Below are positions 7,834 through 15,749 of a DNA stretch of 54,219 bases, piece by piece. Position numbers and translations under genes: made by a program. The notes under the pieces are model-generated. The model searched no databases. It saw only the letters and a list, made by a program, of their open reading frames with translations, and had not been told where the DNA came from. Location of the stretch: the NCBI RefSeq assembly GCF_902806265.1, contig NZ_CADCVZ010000014.1, forward strand, positions 1 to 54,219, written 5' to 3'. Positions within the stretch are counted from its first letter, which is position 1. Each line of letters starts with the position of its first letter. The DNA comes from an uncultured Sphingomonas sp. (GTDB taxonomy: Bacteria; Pseudomonadota; Alphaproteobacteria; Sphingomonadales; Sphingomonadaceae).

Positions 7834-8538
7834 ATGGCTGCCATGACGACGAAAGCTGCAATCCTGCTTTTGCCGGCGGCACTGCTTCCGCTGCTCGCGA
7901 CGGGCTGCTCGGAAGGTCGGGGCGGGCCGATTCCGTACGACGTTCCGCTTGCCGCGCCCGACGCGCCAACCATTGTTCCACTTGAGTCCAGCTACCGCAT
8001 TGCGCCGATGGACACAGTGAGCGTCAAGGTGTTCAAGATGCCGGACTTGTCGGGCGACTATGAGGTGGACCTAACGGGGCAGATAGCGATGCCGCTGATC
8101 GGCAGCGTCCCTGCCGCCGAACTGACCACCACGCAGCTCGACCAGGCGCTGACCAGCGCATACGGCGTCAAGTATCTGGAGAACCCCGACATCAGCGTCG
8201 GGGTCAAGGCGTCCACCCGGCGCAGCGTAACGGTGGACGGGTCGGTCAAGAACTCGGGCTCGTTCCCGGTGACCGGGCCGATGACCTTGATCCAAGCCGT
8301 GGCCCTAGCCGGTGGCACCGGCGAGGATGCCAACTCACGCCGGGTGGCGGTGTTCAGAACCGTCAGCGGCAAGCGGCAGGCAGCGGCGTTCGACCTTACC
8401 GCCATTCGCCGCGGTCAGGCCCCGGACCCGCAGATCTACCCCGGCGACATCGTCGTGGTCGATGGCTCGGCCATCAAGGCCACCCAGAAGTCGATCCTCA
8501 ACAGCCTGCCTATCTTCTCCATCTTCCGCCCGTTCTGA
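7834..8538 (+). CDS. Polysaccharide export lipoprotein, Wza/GumB family
   Basis: A 234-residue outer-membrane export protein with a lipoprotein signal sequence ending in LATGC (lipobox). It continues with the Poly_export domain (YRIAPMDTVSVKVFKMPDLS) and one SLBB-like domain (SVTVDGSVKNSGSFPV, then MTLIQAVALAGG). GGTGGAGAAAGG lies 5 bases upstream of the ATG at 7834, a strong ribosome binding site. It is shorter than E. coli Wza and closer to GumB in size. It forms the export channel together with the polysaccharide co-polymerase encoded immediately downstream. The preceding 127-base gap from the phosphatase gene probably contains a promoter, though none is obvious. Confidence 0.93.
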   Translation: MAAMTTKAAILLLPAALLPLLATGCSEGRGGPIPYDVPLAAPDAPTIVPLESSYRIAPMDTVSVKVFKMPDLSGDYEVDLTGQIAMPLIGSVPAAELTTTQLDQALTSAYGVKYLENPDISVGVKASTRRSVTVDGSVKNSGSFPVTGPMTLIQAVALAGGTGEDANSRRVAVFRTVSGKRQAAAFDLTAIRRGQAPDPQIYPGDIVVVDGSAIKATQKSILNSLPIFSIFRPF

Positions 8539-8576
8539 CGGGCCACCGCAAATCGGTCGAAGCCTAGGGGTTACGC

Positions 8577-10778
8577 GTGAACAGGGACGTGGCGATCACC
8601 GCCGACAATCGGAGCCTCAGCGATCGCGTGACTGTGTCGCGCAGCCCGGCCCAGGCGGAGGTGCGGCTTCACCATGCGCCCAAGCTGGACCTGCCGACCC
8701 TGCTTAGGATCGTGCGGGAATGGCGCTGGCTGATCCTCGGCGCGATCGCCCTGGGCCTGGCTGGCGGAGTCATCGCGACGGTCCTCACCACCCCCCTTTA
8801 CAAGGCGTTTGTCACGCTGGAAGTGAACCCGCCCGTGGTCGAGGTGAGCGACGAGCAAACACGCCAGCGGGCCCAGTCGGGCGACACTTGGGACTTCCTG
8901 CAGACGCAGGTCGGACTACTCGGGAGCCGCAGCTTGGCCGAGCGGGTCGCCCAGGATCTCAACCTGGCCGGCAACCCGCGATTCGCAGGGGAAGGCGGCA
9001 GCGTTGCGGACCGGCTCAAGACGGCCACCGCGCGGGTAGCGGGCGGGCTGGCGGTGCAGGCACCGGAGGAAGGCCGGCTGGTGCGCTTCAGCTATACGTC
9101 GGACGACCCGCAGCTCGCAGCGCAGGTGGCCAATGGTGTTGCGGACAGCTTCATCAACTCCAACCTGCAGCGCCGGTTTGAAGCTTCCGCCTACGCCCGC
9201 CGCTTTCTTGAACGCCAGATCGCCAAGACCCGCAACGACCTGGAGCGGTCGGAGCGCCAGCTGGTTGCCTATGCGCAGAGCCAGGGGATCATCAGCCTTG
9301 GCACCGGCGTCGGCAGCGACGGCAAGTCCGAGTCCACGGGTTCGCTCCAGGGTGAGTCGCTGGTGGCCTTGAACCAGGCACTGGCGACGGCGACCGCCCG
9401 CCGCGTGGCCGCGGAAGGGGCCTACCGGTCCGCGCAGGCGTCGGGAGCAACCAGCGAAGTGAACACCAGCACCCAGCCGATGCGCCAGGCGCGCGCCGGC
9501 CTGGAAGCGGAATATCAGGAAAAGCGCACGCTGCTGAAGCCCGATCATCCGGACATGGTGAGCCTGCGCTCACGCATTGAAGAGCTTGACCGGCAGATTG
9601 CGCGCGAAACATCGCAGGTGGCGGGTGGGCGCAACAACTCGCTTGCCCAGGAATACCGCGGCGCCCTGTCGGCGGAGCAGGCGCTGCAAAGCCGCGTCAA
9701 CGCGCTGCGGGGTTCGGTTCTCGACCTCCGCGGGCGCAGCGTGCGCTACAACATCCTCCAGCGGGAGGTAGACACCAACCGCGGCCTGTATGACGCGCTG
9801 CTGCAGCGCTACAAGGAGATCGGCGTGGCTGGCGGCATCGGCGCCGCCCCGGTCTCCATCGTCGACCGTGCCGAAGTGCCGGGCGGTCCGTTCAAGCCGA
9901 GCCTGCCGTTCAACCTGCTGGCAGGTCTCGGCGTGGGCTTGCTGGGCGGGCTCGGACTGGCGGTCGGGCTTGAGTTCCTCAACGACACAGTGAAGACCCG
10001 TGAGGACGTCCGCACCAAGCTGCAGCTTGCCGCGCTTGGTGCAGTTCCGCGCCGGTCCGGCAAGGGCAGCTTCGTTGAGGACCTGCAGGATCCGGGTTCG
10101 GCGGTCTCTGAAGCGTACGCCGCCATCGCCGCGTCGCTGCGGTTCAGCACGGAAGAGGGGGTGCCTCGGTCGTTGCTGGTGACTTCAACCGAAGCGGGGG
10201 AGGGCAAGTCTTCCACTGCGCTGGCCTTGGCGCAGAATTTTGCGCGGCAGGGCCGCACGGTGCTGTTGATCGACGGCGATCTTCGCAAGCCATCGTTCAA
10301 GGCGGCGGACGACGACCAGGGCCTGACCAAGCTCCTCACCAACCATGACGATGTCGGCTCCCATGTGCTGCCAACCCAGTTCGAGAGCCTGTGGCTGCTG
10401 CCGTGCGGCCCGCTGCCGCCTAACCCCGCGGACCTGCTCTCCACCCCGCGCTTCGGGCAAGTGTTGAGCGAGGCAACCAGCCAGTTCGATGCGGTGATCG
10501 TCGATGCGCCGCCCGTGCTGGGCCTGGCCGATGCACCGCTGCTGGCTTCCCTGGTCGCCGGTGTACTGTTCGCGGTCCAGAGCGGCAAGACCCGCACCCG
10601 CGCTGCGGTCGAGGCCCTCAACCGGCTCGAGGCTTCGGGCGCGCACATACTTGGCGCAGTGCTGACCAAGTCGGCGGAAAATGAGTCGGGGTACGGCTAC
10701 TACAACTATCGCTATGGCGCCGTTGAGGACGGCCGGCGCGAGAAGATCGTCATGATCCCACATCGGGCGGACGTCTGA
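8577..10778 (+). CDS. Polysaccharide co-polymerase / tyrosine autokinase, Wzc/ExoP family
   Basis: A 733-residue inner-membrane protein controlling EPS chain assembly and export. It starts with GTG. A Wzz domain is bracketed by membrane helices near residues 51-71 and 440-468, with a coiled-coil periplasmic region between them. The C-terminal BY-kinase has Walker A (STEAGEGKSS, about 537), Walker A' (LLIDGDLRKPS, about 563), Walker B (VIVDAPPVLG, about 640) and a terminal tyrosine cluster, YGYYNYRYG, as the autophosphorylation tail. Fusion of the Wzz and kinase domains is the usual Gram-negative form. It is separated from the export lipoprotein gene by 38 bases and is presumably in the same operon. 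Confidence 0.95.
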   Translation: MNRDVAITADNRSLSDRVTVSRSPAQAEVRLHHAPKLDLPTLLRIVREWRWLILGAIALGLAGGVIATVLTTPLYKAFVTLEVNPPVVEVSDEQTRQRAQSGDTWDFLQTQVGLLGSRSLAERVAQDLNLAGNPRFAGEGGSVADRLKTATARVAGGLAVQAPEEGRLVRFSYTSDDPQLAAQVANGVADSFINSNLQRRFEASAYARRFLERQIAKTRNDLERSERQLVAYAQSQGIISLGTGVGSDGKSESTGSLQGESLVALNQALATATARRVAAEGAYRSAQASGATSEVNTSTQPMRQARAGLEAEYQEKRTLLKPDHPDMVSLRSRIEELDRQIARETSQVAGGRNNSLAQEYRGALSAEQALQSRVNALRGSVLDLRGRSVRYNILQREVDTNRGLYDALLQRYKEIGVAGGIGAAPVSIVDRAEVPGGPFKPSLPFNLLAGLGVGLLGGLGLAVGLEFLNDTVKTREDVRTKLQLAALGAVPRRSGKGSFVEDLQDPGSAVSEAYAAIAASLRFSTEEGVPRSLLVTSTEAGEGKSSTALALAQNFARQGRTVLLIDGDLRKPSFKAADDDQGLTKLLTNHDDVGSHVLPTQFESLWLLPCGPLPPNPADLLSTPRFGQVLSEATSQFDAVIVDAPPVLGLADAPLLASLVAGVLFAVQSGKTRTRAAVEALNRLEASGAHILGAVLTKSAENESGYGYYNYRYGAVEDGRREKIVMIPHRADV

Positions 10779-10792
10779 CCGTTCGACGGCTG

Positions 10793-11977
10793 GTGGACTC
10801 CTCCGCGACTTGGCGGATCGTCGTTGTCGCGTTGGCGGCTGTGCTGGTCAGCGTAGTCGCCATCCGGAACGCCGTCGTTCAAGCCCTTGCCGAGAAGCGC
10901 CCAGAGTTGGCGGCAAAAGTCTGGCCCAGCCATCCAAGAGTGGCAACGCAGATCTCCTTGATTGATATCGGCCGAGCCACTGCCGAGGGACGGCCACCCG
11001 ATGCAACCGTCTTCCGGCGGTTGAATGCGGTGCTCGCCCGCGACCCACTCGCGGCCGAACCGTTCCTGGTGGCGGGCACGAATGCCTTTAGCCAAGGGCA
11101 GCTGGAACGCGCCGGTGCGCTGTTGCGGGAGGCGGCGCGGCGGGATCCACGGTCTCCGGCAGCACGCTACCTGCTGGCGGATCTTTATCTGAGGCAAGGC
11201 CGAACGGCAGACGGCTTGCGGCAGGTCGGAGCCCTGATCCGGCGCTTGCCCAAGGCTGCAGGCCCGCTAACCCCGTCGCTGGCGGCATTTGCCACGCAAC
11301 CGGGAGCCGCGGACCAAGTGCGCGCCATTCTGAGCGAGAATCCTCAGCTGCGCGGCAATGTGCTGGCGACGCTCGCCGAGAACCCGGCTAATGCCGCGTT
11401 GATACTCGATTTGGCGGGTGAGCAACCACCGTCCGGTCCGCCGCCAGACTGGCAGTCGCGTCTGGTGCGAAGCCTCGTCCAAGCAGGTGATTACCGCCGG
11501 GCCTACCAGTTGTGGGCCAGGTTCGCTGGGGTTGCTCCATACGCGCAATCGGGGCTCTTCAACGCGAGCTTCAATTCCTCGCGCGCGCCGCCGCCGTTCA
11601 ATTGGACGCTGGCCGCCGGAGCCGCCGGGATCGCGGAGGCCGCACCGAACGGCGGGCTGCGCATCCTCTTCTACGGTCGCGAGGCTGCCGTGCTCGCCGC
11701 CCAGCTGATGCTGCTGAGGCCAGGGCGCTATCGGCTGCGCTACCGGCTCAGCGGGTCTCCGCCTAACGACATACCCTTGTCATGGGGAATCAACTGCCTT
11801 CCCGGCAACGAACAAGTGGCGGAAACGGCTGTCGCCGATGGAGGTGATCTGACCTTTACGGTTGGGGCAGGCTGCCGTGCGCAGGAGCTGCAGTTGCGCG
11901 GCTCCCCTGCGGAGCTGCCAGCGAACGTGGACCTCACCATCACTGGGCTCGAGCTCGTTCGAGAGGGCGCAGGATGA
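10793..11977 (+). CDS. EPS-locus TPR protein with N-terminal anchor and C-terminal beta domain
   Basis: A 394-residue protein: an N-terminal membrane anchor (WRIVVVALAAVLVSVVAIRNAV), two or more TPR-like helical pairs around residues 80-150 (DPLAAEPFLVAGTNAFSQG, SPAARYLLADLYLRQG), a linker, and a C-terminal region rich in beta strands from about residue 255 that resembles a carbohydrate-binding-like fold (RILFYGREAAVLAAQLMLL, GRYRLRYRLSG). The start is a GTG. The stop overlaps the next gene as ATGA, so it is coupled to the O-antigen ligase. It is probably a periplasmic partner of polymerisation or export. No named family was recognised with certainty. Confidence 0.75.
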   Translation: MDSSATWRIVVVALAAVLVSVVAIRNAVVQALAEKRPELAAKVWPSHPRVATQISLIDIGRATAEGRPPDATVFRRLNAVLARDPLAAEPFLVAGTNAFSQGQLERAGALLREAARRDPRSPAARYLLADLYLRQGRTADGLRQVGALIRRLPKAAGPLTPSLAAFATQPGAADQVRAILSENPQLRGNVLATLAENPANAALILDLAGEQPPSGPPPDWQSRLVRSLVQAGDYRRAYQLWARFAGVAPYAQSGLFNASFNSSRAPPPFNWTLAAGAAGIAEAAPNGGLRILFYGREAAVLAAQLMLLRPGRYRLRYRLSGSPPNDIPLSWGINCLPGNEQVAETAVADGGDLTFTVGAGCRAQELQLRGSPAELPANVDLTITGLELVREGAG

Positions 11978-13329
11978 GCGAGCGGGCGCGCCAGTTCGCC
12001 GTGCCGGCTTACGTCCTCCTCTGCCTGCTGCTGGGCGGCAGTACTCAGGGGATCCTCGGCAACCTGCTGCTTCAGCTTGGCGCGATCGCGCTTCTAGCGT
12101 GGGCGGCCCTTACCCGAAGACCATCGGTTCTAACCGACGATGCCCGTGCGCTCGGCTGGCTGAGCGCCGCCGCCGTGTGCTTGGTCGCGGTGCAGCTCCT
12201 GCCACTTCCGCCCGCGATGTGGACGATGCTTCCCGGACGGGAGTCGATCGCGCAGGGCTATGCTTCGCTGGGTCAGGAGCTGCCGTGGCTGCCCTGGTCG
12301 CTGGCGCCCTACGACACGCTGGCGAGCGGATTGTCGCTGCTGCCTCCGTTGGCGGTCGTGGCCGGCATCGTTCGGCTCGGAGCGCATCGTGGTCGTTACC
12401 TGGCGATGGCCATCGTGGTCGGGACCGTAGCGGGGATCTTGCTCGGCGCGGTTCAGGTCAGCAGTCGATGGGGCTACCTGTACAGCTTCACGAGTCGAGG
12501 GCAGGCGGCTGGGTTCTTTAACAACGCCAATTACATGGGCACGCTGCTGCTGACCGCCATCCCGTTCACCCTGGCCCTGCTGGCGCGGTATCGGGCAGGA
12601 GGAGGCCAAGCCTGGCGCAAGCGGTTCGGGGTCTATGGGTTGATCGCGGGCGCCTTTGCGCTGCTGCTGCTAGGACTGGCGCTCAACCGGTCCATGGCGG
12701 CCATGCTGCTGAGTGTTCCCACGCTGCTGGCCAGCGCGGCGCTGTTGGTTGCGCCAGGGAGCAGGGCGCGGCTCGCGTTGGCCGGAGTGGCTCTCGTGAC
12801 CGGCGCGGTCGGGTGCATTGCGATAGCCAGCACGACCGCCCTGGTGCGCGGCGAGGCGGCCGTGTCCGTTTCCACCCGGCAGGACATCTACGCGCGCTCG
12901 GCCCAGATCGCGGGCGACATGTTCCCCGCCGGCGCGGGTCTCGGCGCCTTCCCGCGGGTCTATCCCTGGTATGAGAACCCCGACATTGTCGACTTCGTGT
13001 ACGTCAACCATGTCCATAACGATTATCTGGAGCTGGTGCTCGAGGCCGGGCTGCCGGGCGCGCTGCTCCTGCTCGCGGCGCTGTTCTGGTGGGTACGGCG
13101 CAGCGTGCAAGTGTGGCGCTCGCCGGTCAGCGGGCGTTTCGCACAGGCGGCGACGATCGCTTCGGCGGCCATCCTTGCGCACAGCGCGGTCGACTTCCCG
13201 ATCAGAACCGCAGCCATCGCCGCAGTGTTCGCCACATTGATCGCGCTGATGGCGGAGCCGCGGGTCCGTCGAACCCCGGAGCCGGAAGGGGTCAGGACTC
13301 GTCCTGCCCGCCACCTGAGTCTGGACTAG
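11974..13329 (+). CDS. O-antigen ligase / Wzy-type polymerase family protein
   Basis: A 451-residue polytopic inner-membrane protein of the Wzy_C family with about ten hydrophobic helices. The large periplasmic loop carries the family's landmarks: RGQAAGFFNNANYMGTLLL and, later, VNHVHNDYLELVLEAGLPGA (the conserved H-x-x-H-N-D-Y block). It would polymerise EPS repeat units or ligate chains on the periplasmic face. The start overlaps the upstream TPR gene (ATGA). Its last 38 bases overlap the 3' end of the convergent nucleotidyltransferase gene. It is the last recognisable gene of the EPS transcript. Confidence 0.9.
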   Translation: MSERARQFAVPAYVLLCLLLGGSTQGILGNLLLQLGAIALLAWAALTRRPSVLTDDARALGWLSAAAVCLVAVQLLPLPPAMWTMLPGRESIAQGYASLGQELPWLPWSLAPYDTLASGLSLLPPLAVVAGIVRLGAHRGRYLAMAIVVGTVAGILLGAVQVSSRWGYLYSFTSRGQAAGFFNNANYMGTLLLTAIPFTLALLARYRAGGGQAWRKRFGVYGLIAGAFALLLLGLALNRSMAAMLLSVPTLLASAALLVAPGSRARLALAGVALVTGAVGCIAIASTTALVRGEAAVSVSTRQDIYARSAQIAGDMFPAGAGLGAFPRVYPWYENPDIVDFVYVNHVHNDYLELVLEAGLPGALLLLAALFWWVRRSVQVWRSPVSGRFAQAATIASAAILAHSAVDFPIRTAAIAAVFATLIALMAEPRVRRTPEPEGVRTRPARHLSLD

Positions 13330-14470
13330 CTCGGCGATTGACTATGATTGACTTGAGCTGCCGCCGAGCTTCGCGCGCGGCAAAGCCGAGACCGGGCTTG
13401 AGCAGTAGCTGCGCATAGTGAATGCGACGCGTCCCCAGCAGTCGCCCAGTGGGTTCAGCTTCGTCCGCCAACTCCGCCAGGCCCAACCGCAACAGCTGGC
13501 GATGCGTAGGATGGTGCGCGAGTCCCAGGCGCTCGACGCTTGCTCCGGCTACGCCGAGCAGCCGCTGGCACAGCAGCAACGCCCAGGCAGAGGCGCGGCC
13601 TGCGCCCAACTCAGACGCGCGTCGATGCAAGCGCTCGATTTCCGCCTCGGACTTCGCGGCGATCAGCGCGGCGAAGTCGCACAGCCATTTCAGCCGGAAC
13701 CAAGCACTCGATGCCCCATGAACCGCGAGATAGGCAAACAGCTTTTCCGGATGCAGGGTAGGGAGCGTCACGCCCGGCAACACCTCCACCAACTGAGTTG
13801 CCGAGAAGGGGTTCAGCTCGTCGAGCAGCTCGGGGTTGTCCGCCAGCCGGGTGTGCAGTTCGATGGTCAGGCCACCGTCCCTGACCCAGACGGACTCCTT
13901 GTTGCGGCGATGCCATGCGGCGATGGCGCGAACATCCAGGGGGAGGATGGCCGCATAGCCGAGCCGCTGCAGAAGCACCGCGGCGGCCGGCAGGTCGGCG
14001 GGTTGGACGAGGATGTCGACGTCCCACCCCATCTTCACGAACGGGTCGCCATAGGCCAGCTGCCCGACTGTGATCCCCTTCAGGAACAACAGGGGAAGTG
14101 AGGCCTTATCGAAGGCCGCCCGGAGGTCGCCGCACAGGCTGACTGCGCGCAGCCCGTCTGCTGCGATCGTGCGCCGGTCCGCTTGCAGGGCGGCCCGGAC
14201 CGCTGCCGGCACGCCCACACGCAGTTGTTCGAGACCTGCGGAGCAAAGACCCTGGACGCGGTGGCGTCGCGCAAGCGCCAAGAAGCGATCCCAGTTGAGA
14301 TCGGTCAGGTCGTCCAGAACCGGAGCGCCGCTCCTGGGGAAAGACGCCGCACAGCTCTGGCGCAGCAGCCGGAACTCGGCAGTCTCTATGGACGTGAACG
14401 ACAATCGCGATGGCGCTCCGGTTGCGCTTGCCATGGGCAGGCGCGATGGAAGATCGGGTGACGCCCTCAA
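13292..14470 (-). CDS. Nucleotidyltransferase family protein (PF14907-type), RiPP/EPS associated
   Basis: A 392-residue protein of the uncharacterised NTP_transf_5 family. The nucleotidyltransferase core is visible as LPLLFLKGITVGQLAYGDP followed by MGWDVDILV, supplying the two aspartates (about D150 and D152). The Arg usually seen just before the D-x-D is Gly here. Members recur next to HPr-kinase-like genes in lasso-peptide clusters and EPS loci, where their substrate is unproven; the peptide or its phosphate is a plausible target. The start is uncertain: TTG at 14470 has AGGTG nearby, while the ATG at 14434 has no ribosome binding site. It is divergent from the kinase gene with almost no space between them. 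Confidence 0.8.
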   Translation of the reverse strand: MRASPDLPSRLPMASATGAPSRLSFTSIETAEFRLLRQSCAASFPRSGAPVLDDLTDLNWDRFLALARRHRVQGLCSAGLEQLRVGVPAAVRAALQADRRTIAADGLRAVSLCGDLRAAFDKASLPLLFLKGITVGQLAYGDPFVKMGWDVDILVQPADLPAAAVLLQRLGYAAILPLDVRAIAAWHRRNKESVWVRDGGLTIELHTRLADNPELLDELNPFSATQLVEVLPGVTLPTLHPEKLFAYLAVHGASSAWFRLKWLCDFAALIAAKSEAEIERLHRRASELGAGRASAWALLLCQRLLGVAGASVERLGLAHHPTHRQLLRLGLAELADEAEPTGRLLGTRRIHYAQLLLKPGLGFAAREARRQLKSIIVNRRASPDSGGGQDES

Positions 14471-14489
14471 TCAACACCTACGGCGCGTG

Positions 14490-15407
14490 ATGGGCAACTT
14501 CGTTTATCGTGCCTTTGGCCTGACGCTTTGGAGCGGATTCCCGCTGGAGGGTCTTGCCCGCGGCGACCCGGCGGCGCCCACCGACCTCGTCATCGCGCAA
14601 GCGACGTTCGGCCCGGACTGTCCAAGCGAGCCTGGCCTGCACCAATGGGGTGGCGGCGCCTTGTTGTCCGTTCCTCGGGCAGGACGCTTTCTTTGCACTG
14701 GCGGTTCCCGGATCGCCGTAGAGCCTGAAGCGCACGCGCCGCAGGGCAACGTCCAGCTGTTCCTGTTTGGCTCGGCGATGGGCTTGATCCTGCATCAGCG
14801 TGGCCTGCTGCCGCTCCACGCCAATGCCCTGCAGGTCGGCGCGCAGGCGATCGCCTTTATGGGCCCGAGCGGCGCCGGCAAGTCGACGCTTACCGCTTGG
14901 TACGCCGAGCAGGGCCACCGGATCATCGCCGATGACGTCAGTGTCGTGGGGACCGACGGGGCTGGACGCCCGTTCGTTCAGCCGGGGCTGGCGCGTATCC
15001 GGCTGTGGCGGCAGGCGCTCGAAAGCTTGGGCGGCAATCCGGACAATCATTCGCGATCGCTCGTGGGCAACGCTGGTTTCGACAAGTTCGACGTGGCCGT
15101 GTCCCCGTGCAGCATCAGCGACGGGCCCGTGCCGCTTCGTGCAATCTGCCTGCTGCAGTTCGGGCCTGCTCCCGCCGTGACGCGGCTCACCGGCATCGAC
15201 GCACTCGAGGCGTTGTACGAGAACACCTACCGGGGCGCGTTCGTCACGGTGACGGGCGCCGCGCAGCCGCATTGGGAAAGCTGCGTCCACTTGAGCAGGA
15301 CGGTGCCAGTGCTGAGAACGGTTCGGCCGGAGTCCTTGCCTGACCTCGGCCAACACGCCCGCGCGATGATTGCCGAGGTGCTGAAGGCAACCGAGCGTCA
15401 GGCCTAG
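14490..15407 (+). CDS. HPr-kinase-like peptide/protein serine kinase
   Basis: A 305-residue protein whose C-terminal half is an HprK-type kinase domain: P-loop MGPSGAGKST (about 124-133), then HRIIADDVSVV with the paired acidic residues (about 148-149). The N-terminal half (YRAFGLTLWSGFPLEGL) is typical of HprK relatives found in lasso-peptide clusters and EPS loci, not of true HPr kinases, which carry a different regulatory domain. In characterised lasso clusters such as paeninodin, kinases of this type phosphorylate the C-terminal Ser of the precursor; the precursor here also ends in Ser. An HPr-rel-A-type role is the alternative. It is transcribed opposite to its putative partners and ends 10 bases from the convergent PqqD-like gene. 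Confidence 0.85.
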   Translation: MGNFVYRAFGLTLWSGFPLEGLARGDPAAPTDLVIAQATFGPDCPSEPGLHQWGGGALLSVPRAGRFLCTGGSRIAVEPEAHAPQGNVQLFLFGSAMGLILHQRGLLPLHANALQVGAQAIAFMGPSGAGKSTLTAWYAEQGHRIIADDVSVVGTDGAGRPFVQPGLARIRLWRQALESLGGNPDNHSRSLVGNAGFDKFDVAVSPCSISDGPVPLRAICLLQFGPAPAVTRLTGIDALEALYENTYRGAFVTVTGAAQPHWESCVHLSRTVPVLRTVRPESLPDLGQHARAMIAEVLKATERQA

Positions 15408-15417
15408 TCGGGCACGA

Positions 15418-15738
15418 TCAGCGCGCGTCGGCAGCCGCCTCGACCTGCTCAGCCAATCCCGTCTCGACCAACTCGTGCAGGAGCGCCGCAAGTTCCTCCG
15501 TGCAGCGTTCGGCGTTGACCTCATACTCCTCCATCAACTCCCGACGAAGCTCAGCAAAGCTGCGGGTCTGAGCCAGCAGCTTCCAAGTCGAGGTGGCAAC
15601 AGGGTTGAAGCCGAAGCACTTGCCGAGTTTCACGTCGAGCGCGACCAACTCGTCATCCACCTCGGCTTCTAGCAGGCTGGTCGCACGGGCAAACAGGGTG
15701 TCTTCGCTGATCCGCATACCTGCTCTTTCTGCTGTCAT
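15418..15738 (-). CDS. PqqD-like RiPP recognition element protein (lasso B1-like)
   Basis: A 106-residue PqqD-family protein: three beta strands (DTLFARATSLLEAEVDDELV, ALDVKLGKCFGFNPVATSTW) followed by helices (SFAELRRELMEEYEV, CTEELAALLHELVETGLAEQ). The GFNPVATSTWKLL stretch corresponds to the conserved leader-binding face of RiPP recognition elements. It would bind the leader of the precursor at 17715-17846 and present it to the cyclase-like enzyme. It starts 11 bases after the stop of the upstream synthetase-like gene, so the pair is clearly an operon; an alternative ATG lies at 15717. No peptidase domain is fused, as in split B1/B2 lasso systems. Confidence 0.88.
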   Translation of the reverse strand: MTAERAGMRISEDTLFARATSLLEAEVDDELVALDVKLGKCFGFNPVATSTWKLLAQTRSFAELRRELMEEYEVNAERCTEELAALLHELVETGLAEQVEAAADAR

Positions 15739-15749
15739 CACCGGGCCGT

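Noticed and set aside
14070-14489. Long N-terminal extension of the HPr-kinase-like protein.
   Set aside because: This part is antisense to the nucleotidyltransferase gene and Arg/Ser-rich; family similarity begins at MGNFVYRAFG.
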